DNA of 64,000 nt from Dactylosporangium fulvum (GTDB lineage Bacteria; Actinomycetota; Actinomycetes; Mycobacteriales; Micromonosporaceae), in the NCBI RefSeq assembly GCF_025137375.1, contig NZ_CP073720.1:3868501-3932500 (forward strand), written 5' to 3'. The notes beneath the pieces were generated by a model. That model was not told the DNA's origin, made no database searches, and was given only the letters and a program-made list of their open reading frames with translations. The stretch's first letter is position 1, and each line of letters opens with the position of its first letter. Both the position numbers and the translations under genes were made by a program. Below are positions 1 through 7,289 of this stretch, one piece after another.

Positions 1-648
1 TTCCCGTGGGTGGCCCGGGGCGTGGTCCGCGACGACGCCAACGGCCTCGGGTGCGGCCTGTTCGACCCGGGGTTGCTGGAGACCCTGGCGCCGCTGGACT
101 ACGCCGCCCAGCGGTACCGCGAGTCGTGCGCACAGGCCCCGCACCTGCCGGGCACGTCCGCGCACGAGCGGCACATGCGCGAGCTGTGCTGGGTGCACGT
201 CAGCAACTTCATGGAGAACCAGAACGCGCACACCGAACGGCTGTTCAAGGCTGTCGGCGTGGAGGTGCGCATGCCGTACTGCGACCACCGGATCGTGCAG
301 TACGCGTACAACCTGCCCTGGGCGTTGCAGAACTTCGACGGGCGGGAGAAGGGGCTGCTGCGCCGCGCGCTGAGCGACGTGCTGCCACGGCGGGTGCTCG
401 AACGGCGCAAGACGCCGTACCCGGTGACCGTCGACCCCGTCTACGAGGCGGCGCTGCGCGGCGAGTTCGAACGGCTGCTCGACGACCAGTCCGCGCCGTT
501 GCGCCCGTTGCTCGACGTCAAGGCGGCTCGGGCGGTGCTGGCCGACCCCGCCGGCGTGCGGGGCAGCTGGGCCAGGCGGGCCAACTTGGAGCTGCCGTTG
601 CAGCTCAACGCGTGGCTGCGCGGCTACGGCGTGCGTCTGGCGCTGTAG
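1..648 (+). CDS. Asparagine synthetase-like amide ligase, C-terminal part (partial)
   Basis: This is the last 215 codons of a class II AsnB-type protein; the start is outside the window. The synthetase (ATP-pyrophosphatase) domain is recognisable from RMPYCDHRIVQYAYNLPW around visible residue 90, followed by KGLLRRAL and RRKTPYP. AsnB proteins adenylate a carboxylate and pass it to ammonia or an amine. In aromatic polyketide clusters homologues such as FdmV (fredericamycin) and PdmN (pradimicin) make an amide on the polyketide acid. A similar amidation role is inferred from the neighbourhood. The gene converges on the amidohydrolase, with a hairpin between them. The N-terminal glutaminase domain cannot be assessed. 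Confidence 0.85.
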   Translation, partial: FPWVARGVVRDDANGLGCGLFDPGLLETLAPLDYAAQRYRESCAQAPHLPGTSAHERHMRELCWVHVSNFMENQNAHTERLFKAVGVEVRMPYCDHRIVQYAYNLPWALQNFDGREKGLLRRALSDVLPRRVLERRKTPYPVTVDPVYEAALRGEFERLLDDQSAPLRPLLDVKAARAVLADPAGVRGSWARRANLELPLQLNAWLRGYGVRLAL

Positions 649-653
649 CCGGG

Positions 654-691
654 TTCCCGGGTGCGGACCGCGACGCGGCCGCACCCGGGAA
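654..691. terminator. Hairpin between convergent genes
   Basis: Two 13-base arms pair perfectly (TTCCCGGGTGCGG at 654-666 with CCGCACCCGGGAA at 679-691) around a 12-base loop. It sits between the stop codons of the amide ligase (648) and the amidohydrolase (694), so it can serve both strands. There is no T tract, as is common in actinomycetes. Confidence 0.7.
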
Positions 692-693
692 GG

Positions 694-1674
694 TCAGCGC
701 TTCGCCAGTCGCGGCAGCAGTCGCAGCGCGTTGTCCCGCAGGGTGGCCGCACCGGTGCCGAGGAACAGCGGATCCGCGAGCCGGTCCGCGAGCGCCGTCA
801 CCGCGTGCTCCGGCACGAACGGATAGTCGGAGCCCAGCACGATCTGCTCGACGCCGGCCAGGTCGCGCACCAGCCGCAGGCCGTAACCGGCACCGCAGCT
901 GGCGGTGTCGTAGTACAACCGGCGCAGGTAGGCCGTGACGCCCGCCGGTGCGCGCTGCGCGGCGCCGGGCAGCTCCCGCCACACGTTGTTGATCCGGTTG
1001 ACGATGAACGGCGCCGCACCGCCCGCGTGCGCCACGATCAGCCGCAGGCCGTCGTGGCGCTCGAGGGTGCCGCGCAGGATCAGGTCGGTCAGCGTCCTCG
1101 TCGTGTCGAACGGGAACTCGGCGAACCAACCGGGAAGGCCCAGGCTCGGTGCCGGATCCACGACCGGCTCGACCGGGTGCAGGTAGACCACGGCCTCCCG
1201 CCGGCCGAGCTCGGCGAACACCGGTTCGAACTCCGGGTCACCGAGGTACCGCCCGGCCACGTTGGTCAGCAGGCCCACCCCGTCCAGGCCGAGGTCGTCG
1301 TAGACGCGGGCGATCTCGGCGAGCGATGCCGGCACGTCCGGCAGCGGCAGCGCGCCGAAACCGCCCAACCGGCCCGGGTGCCGCGCGCACAGCTCGGCCA
1401 GGTAGTCGTTGCAACGCGCGGCCAGCTCCGCCGACCCGGCCGGATCGCCGAGTTGTACGCCCGGTGGTGCCAGCGACAGCACCGCGGTCTCGATGCCACG
1501 CCGGTCGAGCATGCTCAGGCAGTCCGCCTCCGACCAGTCCGGCAGCGGCGCGCCGCCGGACGCGGCGCGTCCGGCCCGGTGCAGCGCCGCCACGTAGAAG
1601 TCCGGGAAGTAGTGCTGGTGCACGTCGATGTGGCCGGGAACGGTGCCGGCCCGGTCCGCGTGCGGTGCGGCCAT
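694..1674 (-). CDS. Amidohydrolase family protein (ACMSD-like decarboxylase/hydrolase)
   Basis: 326 residues. Metal-site signatures of the amidohydrolase_2 family are visible: HIDVHQHYFP at the N-terminus, VAHAGG in the middle and GSDYPF near the C-terminus. The ATG at 1674 is preceded by GAAAGGGGG, a strong ribosome site; the reading frame continues far upstream only as an antisense shadow of the GH9-like gene. Characterised relatives are zinc-dependent non-oxidative decarboxylases of aromatic or muconate acids, so removal of a carboxyl group from a cluster intermediate is a reasonable inference. The substrate cannot be read from the sequence. It is divergent from the GH9-like gene and shares a promoter region with SARP-type repeats. 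Confidence 0.85.
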   Translation of the reverse strand: MAAPHADRAGTVPGHIDVHQHYFPDFYVAALHRAGRAASGGAPLPDWSEADCLSMLDRRGIETAVLSLAPPGVQLGDPAGSAELAARCNDYLAELCARHPGRLGGFGALPLPDVPASLAEIARVYDDLGLDGVGLLTNVAGRYLGDPEFEPVFAELGRREAVVYLHPVEPVVDPAPSLGLPGWFAEFPFDTTRTLTDLILRGTLERHDGLRLIVAHAGGAAPFIVNRINNVWRELPGAAQRAPAGVTAYLRRLYYDTASCGAGYGLRLVRDLAGVEQIVLGSDYPFVPEHAVTALADRLADPLFLGTGAATLRDNALRLLPRLAKR

Positions 1675-1718
1675 GTGGTGCCCCCTTTCGTGGCCGTCAT
1701 CGTGGCGGTCGCGCATCG

Positions 1719-1767
1719 TGCCGCGCTGGTGCCGTGCGCACCGCCGCGGCCAGTGCCGCGCTGGTGC
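1719..1767. repeat. 15-bp direct repeat upstream of the GH9-like gene
   Basis: GTGCCGCGCTGGTGC occurs at 1719-1733 and again at 1753-1767, 34 bp apart, in the divergent promoter region just left of the SARP-type heptamers. Whether it is functional or a duplication scar is unknown. Confidence 0.6.
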
Positions 1768-1769
1768 GG

Positions 1770-1804
1770 GGTTCGACCCCGCGTCGAGTCCCCGCCGCCA
1801 CGAT
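1770..1804. promoter_or_regulatory. SARP-type heptamer repeats in a divergent promoter
   Basis: Rightward, TCGACCC (1773-1779) and TCGAGTC (1784-1790) lie 11 bp apart and are followed after exactly 8 bp by CACGAT (1799-1804), a plausible NANNNT -10 element for the GH9-like gene. Leftward, the same bases read TCGACGC (1781-1787) and TCGAACC (1770-1776), also 11 bp apart, toward the amidohydrolase, but without an obvious -10. SARP activators of the ActII-ORF4/DnrI type bind such TCGAG heptamers. Confidence 0.6.
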
Positions 1805-1836
1805 GAGGCCATCCGTGGCAAGGGGATGGAGGACGC

Positions 1837-4056
1837 ATGCATCGACGACGGCGCGTCACGCTCGGCGTGGTCGCGGCGGTCCTGCTGGCCCCGGCCTGGC
1901 CGGCGCCGGCCCAGGGGTCCGGCACGGCGGAGGGGTCCGGCCGGAACCTGGTGGTCAACGGGTCCTTCGACGCTGGCACACAGGGGTGGGGCTGGTCGCC
2001 GACCGCCCCGGCGTTCGTCGCGGGTGGTGAGCTGTGCGCGGACGTCACCGGCGGCCCGCTCAACCCGTGGGACGCCACGATCAGCCAGGAAGGGCTGCCG
2101 CTGACGGGCGGGCGGACGTACACGCTGGCCTTCACCGCCCGGGCGGACCGGCCGGTGACCGTGCTGACCAAGGTGATGACGGTGACCGCGGCGCCGCCGT
2201 ACCCGAACCAGCTCGTGCAGACCTCGTTCGTCGACCGCGCCACCCGCCGGTACAGCTACGTGTTCACGGCCGACGCCGACAGCACGGCCGCGGCGGTCTC
2301 GCTGCAGATCGGCGGTCAGCCCGAGGGGTGGCGGTTCTGCCTCGACGACGTCTCGCTGCGGGCCGGCGGGCAGCCGGCGACACCGCCGCGGAGCGGGCCG
2401 CGGATCCACGTCGCCCAGACCGGCTATCCGGCCGGCGGCGCGAAGCACGCGACACTCGTCTCCGGTCGCGGCGCACCGCTGGCATGGACCCTGCGGAGCG
2501 CCGACGGCGCCACCGTGGCCGCCGGCAGCACCGTGCCGCGTGGCACCGACGCCACCGGCCGACGTGTCCACGACATCGACCTCTCCGCGGTCGCCGTCAC
2601 CGGTCGCGGCCTGACCCTGGTCGCGGACGGCGAACGCAGCCTTCCGTTCGACATCGGCACCGAGCCGTACGGGCGGCTGCGCGCCGACGCGCTGTCCCTG
2701 CTGGGCCTGCAACGCAGCGGCACGCCGATCCGAGCCGACGTGGCCGGGCCGCGCTACGCACGCCCGGCCGGGCACGCCGGCGTCGCGCCGAACACCGGCG
2801 ACGCCACCGTCACCTGCGCGCAGGACTGCCCGGCGGGCGATCTCAGCGGCGGCTGGTACGACGGACCGGACCACGGTAAGTACGTCGTCACCGGCGCCGC
2901 GGCCGTCACCGCCCTGCTGAGCCTGCACGAACGCGGCGACCTCGCCCCCGGCGTGCTGGACGAGGCCCGCTGGGAACTGGACTTCCTGCTGCGGATGCAG
3001 CTACCGCCCGGCACGGCGTCGGCCGGCATGGTCGCGCACATGATCCATGACGAGAATCCGGTTCCGGTGCTCAACCCGCCGGACCGGGATCCGCAGCGGC
3101 GCATCGCCTATCCGCCCTCGACGGCGGCGACGCTGGCGCTGGCGGCGACCGGGGCGCAGTGCGCGCGGGTGTACACCGCCGATCCGGGGTTCGCGGCGCG
3201 CTGCCTCGCCGCGGCGCGCGCAGCGTGGGCGGCAGCGCTGGCGCACCCCGACGTGTACGCGTCGCCGTGGACGGGGCTCGGCGGCAGCTCGTACCCGGAC
3301 ATGACGCTCGCCGACGACTTCTACTGGGCGGCCACGGAGCTGTACCTCACCACCGGCGAGCGCCCCTTCCTCGACGCCGTGACCGGTTCGCCGGAGCACA
3401 CCGCCGACGTGTTCACCGCCGACGGGTTCTCCTGGCAGTCGGTGTCGGCCCTGGCCAGGCTGCACCTGGCAACCGTGCCGAGCGGCCTGCCCGCCGCGGA
3501 TCTGGCGCGGGTGCGGGCCTCCGTGGTCGCCGGCGCCGAGCGCTACCTCGACGCGCAGCAGCGTGACCCGTACGGCTCCCCGTACGCGCCCGCCGCCGGG
3601 TATGCGTTCGGCTCCAACGGTCAGGTGCTCAACGCACTGGTGGTGCTCGGCACCGCCTTCGACCTGACCCGGCAGCGGCGCTTCCGCGACGGCCTGCTCG
3701 GCGGTTTCGGCTACCTGCTCGGCCGCAACCCGGTCAACACGTCGTACGTCACCGGGTACGGCAGCCGCGCCGCGCGCAACCAGTTCAGCAACGTCTGGAT
3801 CCACCAGCTCGATCCGCGCCGTCCGGGCGCGCCGCCCGGCACGGTCGCGGCCGGCCCCACCGCGACGCTGTTCGACTGGATGTCCGGGCAGCGCCTCGCG
3901 GGCTGCGCCGGCGCCGCCTGCTACCTCGACGACCTGCAATCCGTCTCGACGAACGTCTTCCGCATCGACTGGCAGGCCGCGGCGGCGTGGGCGGCGTCGC
4001 TCGTCGCCACCACCTGGACGCCGCCGGTCGGCACAACCAGAGGAGCGAGCCAATGA
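1837..4056 (+). CDS. Secreted GH9-family-like protein with N-terminal carbohydrate-binding module, altered active site
   Basis: 739 residues. A signal peptide (MHRRRRVTLGVVAAVLLAPA) is followed by a CBM4/9-like beta domain (about 30-180), a cellulase N-terminal Ig-like domain (IHVAQTGYP, about 188-275) and a GH9 (alpha/alpha)6 domain. The paired Asp of GH9 is kept as YDGPD (Asp342, Asp345; usually DAGD). The C-terminal segment that normally reads STNE-V/I carries STNVFRIDW, so the catalytic acid Glu is Val707. The usual RNPHHR motif is RNQFSN. It is therefore either non-hydrolytic or works differently. GGAGG precedes the ATG, and the stop overlaps the next start (ATGA). A secreted protein acting on a glycosylated precursor is possible but unproven. 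Confidence 0.8.
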   Translation: MHRRRRVTLGVVAAVLLAPAWPAPAQGSGTAEGSGRNLVVNGSFDAGTQGWGWSPTAPAFVAGGELCADVTGGPLNPWDATISQEGLPLTGGRTYTLAFTARADRPVTVLTKVMTVTAAPPYPNQLVQTSFVDRATRRYSYVFTADADSTAAAVSLQIGGQPEGWRFCLDDVSLRAGGQPATPPRSGPRIHVAQTGYPAGGAKHATLVSGRGAPLAWTLRSADGATVAAGSTVPRGTDATGRRVHDIDLSAVAVTGRGLTLVADGERSLPFDIGTEPYGRLRADALSLLGLQRSGTPIRADVAGPRYARPAGHAGVAPNTGDATVTCAQDCPAGDLSGGWYDGPDHGKYVVTGAAAVTALLSLHERGDLAPGVLDEARWELDFLLRMQLPPGTASAGMVAHMIHDENPVPVLNPPDRDPQRRIAYPPSTAATLALAATGAQCARVYTADPGFAARCLAAARAAWAAALAHPDVYASPWTGLGGSSYPDMTLADDFYWAATELYLTTGERPFLDAVTGSPEHTADVFTADGFSWQSVSALARLHLATVPSGLPAADLARVRASVVAGAERYLDAQQRDPYGSPYAPAAGYAFGSNGQVLNALVVLGTAFDLTRQRRFRDGLLGGFGYLLGRNPVNTSYVTGYGSRAARNQFSNVWIHQLDPRRPGAPPGTVAAGPTATLFDWMSGQRLAGCAGAACYLDDLQSVSTNVFRIDWQAAAAWAASLVATTWTPPVGTTRGASQ

Positions 4057-4856
4057 CAACCAGCACGCCGCCGGCCGAGGTCGGCCTGCCCGACGGGCGG
4101 ACGGTCGCCACCGCGAACCCCTGGGAGGTGGAGGTGCTCTGGCGGGAGGTGTCCGGCGACGGGATGTACACCCGAGCCGCCGCCGCACTGCCCGCGGACG
4201 CCGTGATCGTCGACGTCGGCGCCCACATCGGGCTCTCCGCGCTGTGCTTCGCCGACCGGCTGCCGGACGCGCGCATCTACGCGGTTGAGGCGGCGCCGGC
4301 CACGTTCGAGTGTCTGCGCCGGAACCTGGAGCGTTACGTGCCGGGTGCCACGGCGATCCACGCCGCCGTCGGTGACCGGGACGGCACCGCGACGTTCGAG
4401 TACTACCCGAACAGCACCTCGATGTCCACGATGTACGCCGACGAGGACGACGACCGCCGCAACGTGACCGCGGTGATGACCCACGGCGGCGTGCCGGCCC
4501 GGGAGCAGCAGGGGTTCCTGACCTCGCTGCGGGCCGGCAGCAGCCGCGTGACCGTCCCTGTCGTCCGGCTGTCCACCCTGTTGCGGCGCGCGGGGATCGA
4601 CCGGGTCGACCTGCTCAAGGTCGACGTCGAGCGGGCCGAGTGGGACGTGCTGTGCGGCATCGACGCCGGGCACTGGCCACTGATCGGCGCGGTCGTGGCC
4701 GAGGTGCACGACATCGACGGGCAGCTGGACCGGGTGGTCCGGCTGCTGCGTGAGCGCGGCTACACCGTCGAGGTGGGGCAGGACCCGTCCTTCGCCGGCG
4801 GCAGCGTCCATCTGCTGCACGCCACCGCTGCGCGGGACGGGAGGGCCGCGCGATGA
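4053..4856 (+). CDS. FkbM family methyltransferase
   Basis: 267 residues. The SAM-binding motif I is clear (VIVDVGAHIGLSALCF, about residues 50-65), followed by the acidic YAVEAAP strand and the FkbM-typical LLKVDVERAEWDVL near the C-terminus. FkbM proteins are O-methyltransferases of polyketides and sugars. The ATG at 4053 overlaps the stop of the GH9-like gene and follows AGGAGCG, which excludes the longer in-frame version starting at 3987. Its own stop overlaps the next start (4853), so GH9-like, FkbM and SHMT-like genes form one translationally coupled operon. It probably methylates a hydroxyl on the polyketide or its amino-acid part; the site is unknown. Confidence 0.85.
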   Translation: MTTSTPPAEVGLPDGRTVATANPWEVEVLWREVSGDGMYTRAAAALPADAVIVDVGAHIGLSALCFADRLPDARIYAVEAAPATFECLRRNLERYVPGATAIHAAVGDRDGTATFEYYPNSTSMSTMYADEDDDRRNVTAVMTHGGVPAREQQGFLTSLRAGSSRVTVPVVRLSTLLRRAGIDRVDLLKVDVERAEWDVLCGIDAGHWPLIGAVVAEVHDIDGQLDRVVRLLRERGYTVEVGQDPSFAGGSVHLLHATAARDGRAAR

Positions 4857-6223
4857 CGGTGGTGCGCACCGACCGTCCGGCCGGGTCGACCCTCAGCCAG
4901 GGAGAACTGCTGCAGCGCGGCGCCGACCAGCTGCGCCGGGACGACCCGGTGCTCGCCGGGCTGCTCGACGACGAGGTCCGGTACCAGAACGACATGCTGC
5001 CCCTGGTCGCCTACGCGAGCATCGAGGACCCGACGGTGCTCTTCGCCGCCGGCTCGGCGCTGTCCAACGTGACCGCGGAGGGCTATCCGGGCGCGCGGTA
5101 CCATCCCGGCACCCGCCAGTTCGACGCGATCGAGCGACTCGCCGTCGAGCGGGCCATGCGGGCGTTCGGCGCCCGGTACGCCAACGTCCAGCCGCACTCG
5201 TGCTCCTCGGCGAACCTGACGGTCCTGTTCACCCTGCTGGCCCCCGGCGACACCCTGCTCGGTCTGGCGCTGTCCGCGGGCGGCCACCTCACCCACGGCT
5301 CGTCGGTGTCGGTCACCGGGCGGTACCTCAACGCCGTGCACTACGGCCTCACCCCGGCCGGTTGGATCGACTACGAGCGCATGGCCGAGCTCGCCCACGA
5401 GCACCGGCCGAAGCTGATCGTCGCGGGGGCCAGCGCCTACCCGCGCATCATCGACTACGCCCGGTTCAGGGCCGTCGCGGACGCCGTGGGCGCGTGGCTG
5501 CTGGCCGACGTCTCGCACATCGCCGGCCTCGTCGCCGCCGGCGTGCACCCGAGCCCCATCGACGTCGCGCACGTGACCACCGCCAGCACGTACAAGCAGC
5601 TCGGCGGGCCGCGCGGCGGGCTGATCCTGCTCGGGCGCGACGCGGACGCGCCGAGCCCGGACGGGCGGGGCACGCTCGCCGACCTGATGCAGCGCGGTGT
5701 CTTCCCGCGGCTGCAGGGCACCCCGAACCCGGCCGGGATCGCGGCCAAGGCACGGGCGTTCGATCTGTTGGCCCGGCCCGAGTTCACGGAGACGGCGCGG
5801 GCCATCGTGGCCGGCGCCCGGCGGCTGGCCGCCGGGCTGGCCGTGCGGGGGCACCGGATCCTGACCGGCGGCACGGACAACCACATCGTGCTCGTGGACG
5901 TCCTCGCCGCGGGGATGACCGGGGCGGTGGCCGAGGCGGCGCTGCAGGAGTGCGGCGTTCTGGCCAACAAGAACCAGTTGCCCGGCGACCGCAAACCCGC
6001 CACCGTGACCAGCGGGCTGCGGCTGGGCACCAACATGCTGGCCCAGCGCCGCTTCACCGGCGCGGACGTCGACGAGTGCGCGGCGCTGGTCGCCGACGTG
6101 CTCGCGGCGGTGCGGCCCGTCGACGACCTGCGCTACGAGCTCGCGCCGCAGGTGGTGGAGCGGACGCGACGGCGGGTGGCCGAGCTGGTCCGGCGGCGTC
6201 CGGTCGCCGCCTATCAGCGCTGA
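4853..6223 (+). CDS. Serine hydroxymethyltransferase-like PLP enzyme
   Basis: 456 residues, about 30 longer than typical bacterial GlyA. The SHMT layout is intact: YAS at about 45, NVQPHSCSSAN, the cofactor-binding DVSHIAGLV, and the Schiff-base lysine in TTASTYKQLGGPRGG (Lys248). The housekeeping motif TTTHKTLRGPR is changed to TASTYKQLGGPR, so this is a divergent paralogue. In other actinomycete clusters such SHMTs make alpha-substituted serines by hydroxymethylating an amino acid. Together with the amide ligase at the left edge it could supply the amino acid attached to the polyketide (inference). A hairpin at 6230-6259 follows, and the last 10 bp overlap the convergent NmrA-type gene. Confidence 0.85.
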   Translation: MTVVRTDRPAGSTLSQGELLQRGADQLRRDDPVLAGLLDDEVRYQNDMLPLVAYASIEDPTVLFAAGSALSNVTAEGYPGARYHPGTRQFDAIERLAVERAMRAFGARYANVQPHSCSSANLTVLFTLLAPGDTLLGLALSAGGHLTHGSSVSVTGRYLNAVHYGLTPAGWIDYERMAELAHEHRPKLIVAGASAYPRIIDYARFRAVADAVGAWLLADVSHIAGLVAAGVHPSPIDVAHVTTASTYKQLGGPRGGLILLGRDADAPSPDGRGTLADLMQRGVFPRLQGTPNPAGIAAKARAFDLLARPEFTETARAIVAGARRLAAGLAVRGHRILTGGTDNHIVLVDVLAAGMTGAVAEAALQECGVLANKNQLPGDRKPATVTSGLRLGTNMLAQRRFTGADVDECAALVADVLAAVRPVDDLRYELAPQVVERTRRRVAELVRRRPVAAYQR

Positions 6224-7134
6224 GGCGTCCCGGGGCCGGTGCTCTGCGGCCGGCCCCGGAAGGCGTCGAGGTGGTCGCGCACCCAGCGGCCGAACGGCAG
6301 CGCGGGGCGTCCGAGCAACCGCGGCACGGTGTCGGTGGGCCGGACCGGATCCATGACCGTGGCCGCCTCGTAGGCCAGCAGCGCATCGGCCAGGTCCGGC
6401 GGCATGCCGCGCAGCAGCCGCTCCCGGGCCTGCGGCAGGGGCAGCGCCTCGGTGCGCAGCGCCCGGCCGAGGGCCTCGCCGAGCAGCTCGACCTGGCGGC
6501 GCTGGGTCAGTGTCCGCGGGCCGGTGACCACCGGGCGGGCGCCGTCCAGCAGCGTCGTGCACAGCGCCAGGGCGGCGACCTCGGCGACGTCGCGCTCGTG
6601 CACGGGCGCCGCGCCGGCCTGCGGGTACGGCACCCGCACCACGTCGCCGGCGCGAACCTGCGGCACCCACCACAGCGCGTTGGCGGCCAGCCCGCGCGGC
6701 CGCACGAACGACCACGACATCCCGGCCCGCACGACGGCTTGCTCGATCCGCGCGTGCCGGGCCGCGATCGCGCCGCCTGCCGCTGCCGCGCGGTCCGGCC
6801 CGGCTGTGCCGTCCGGTATGGCTGTATCGTCCGGTATGGCTGTGTCGTCGCGGACCGAGCCGGACGACAGCAGCACGACGTGACGGTCCCCGCCGCCCGC
6901 GGCCAGCAGCGCCTCCGGCGCGCCGGGCACCGGGAACAGCAACAGCCGGGTCACCCCGCGCAGCGCCGGGCGCAGCGACTCGGGGTCGGTCAGGTCGCCC
7001 CGCACCCACTCGACACCCGGGGTCGACGCGGGCGGGGGCCGGCGGGTCAGCGCCCGCGCGGGCACGCCCCGCTGCGTGAGCACGCGGAGCACGGCGGTGC
7101 CGATGGTGCCGGTCGCGCCGGTCACGAGGATCAC
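6214..7134 (-). CDS. NmrA-like atypical short-chain reductase
   Basis: 306 residues. An N-terminal Rossmann motif (LVTGATGTIG, residues 3-12) and the SSGS segment around residue 90 identify an atypical NAD(P)-binding NmrA/NAD(P)H-azoreductase-type protein. The GTG start at 7134 lies in a divergent spacer shared with the FAD monooxygenase. Residues about 96-115 contain an in-frame hexapeptide repeat (DDTAIP, DDTAIP, DGTAGP) encoded by an 18-bp DNA repeat, which probably forms a loop insertion. In polyketide clusters such proteins act as reductases, epimerases or redox sensors; the reaction here is not determinable. Confidence 0.75.
   Translation of the reverse strand: MILVTGATGTIGTAVLRVLTQRGVPARALTRRPPPASTPGVEWVRGDLTDPESLRPALRGVTRLLLFPVPGAPEALLAAGGGDRHVVLLSSGSVRDDTAIPDDTAIPDGTAGPDRAAAAGGAIAARHARIEQAVVRAGMSWSFVRPRGLAANALWWVPQVRAGDVVRVPYPQAGAAPVHERDVAEVAALALCTTLLDGARPVVTGPRTLTQRRQVELLGEALGRALRTEALPLPQARERLLRGMPPDLADALLAYEAATVMDPVRPTDTVPRLLGRPALPFGRWVRDHLDAFRGRPQSTGPGTPQR
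6230..6259. terminator. Hairpin after the SHMT-like gene
   Basis: Arms of 10 bp (CCGGGGCCGG at 6230-6239, CCGGCCCCGG at 6250-6259) flank a 10-base loop. It begins 7 bp after the SHMT-like stop and lies inside the 3' coding end of the opposing NmrA-type gene. Confidence 0.55.
6793..6846. repeat. 18-bp tandem repeat, three copies, in frame
   Basis: On the plus strand GTCCGGTATGGCTGTATC (6811-6828) and GTCCGGTATGGCTGTGTC (6829-6846) differ by one base; a diverged third copy precedes them (6793-6810). They encode the repeated hexapeptide in the NmrA-like protein. The near identity indicates recent slippage. Confidence 0.85.
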
Positions 7135-7289
7135 GGCACCTCCCTGGTCGACGTCGCGGGCACACAGTGTCCGCGGCCGGTCTCAAGCCGCGGTGACGCC
7201 GGGCAAGGTGGTCCTTCCACCGCCGCTGGATCGCGCCCCCAACCGCGCGGTGTGACGTTTCGGCCGCGAGAAGTTACGGAGGGACGCGT

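Noticed and set aside
694-2928. Very long leftward open frame running through the GH9-like gene
   Set aside because: Only its last 326 codons resemble a protein family; the rest is an antisense shadow in GC-rich DNA, and a clear ribosome site marks the ATG at 1674.
4760-7186. Long leftward frame opposite the SHMT-like gene
   Set aside because: Low-complexity Arg/Gly/Ala translation typical of antisense frames; the forward frame is a clear enzyme.
7135-7289. SARP box in front of the FAD monooxygenase
   Set aside because: TCAAGCC (7183) and TGACGCC (7194) are 11 bp apart, but the second copy lacks the TCGA core and no -10 follows, so it was not counted.
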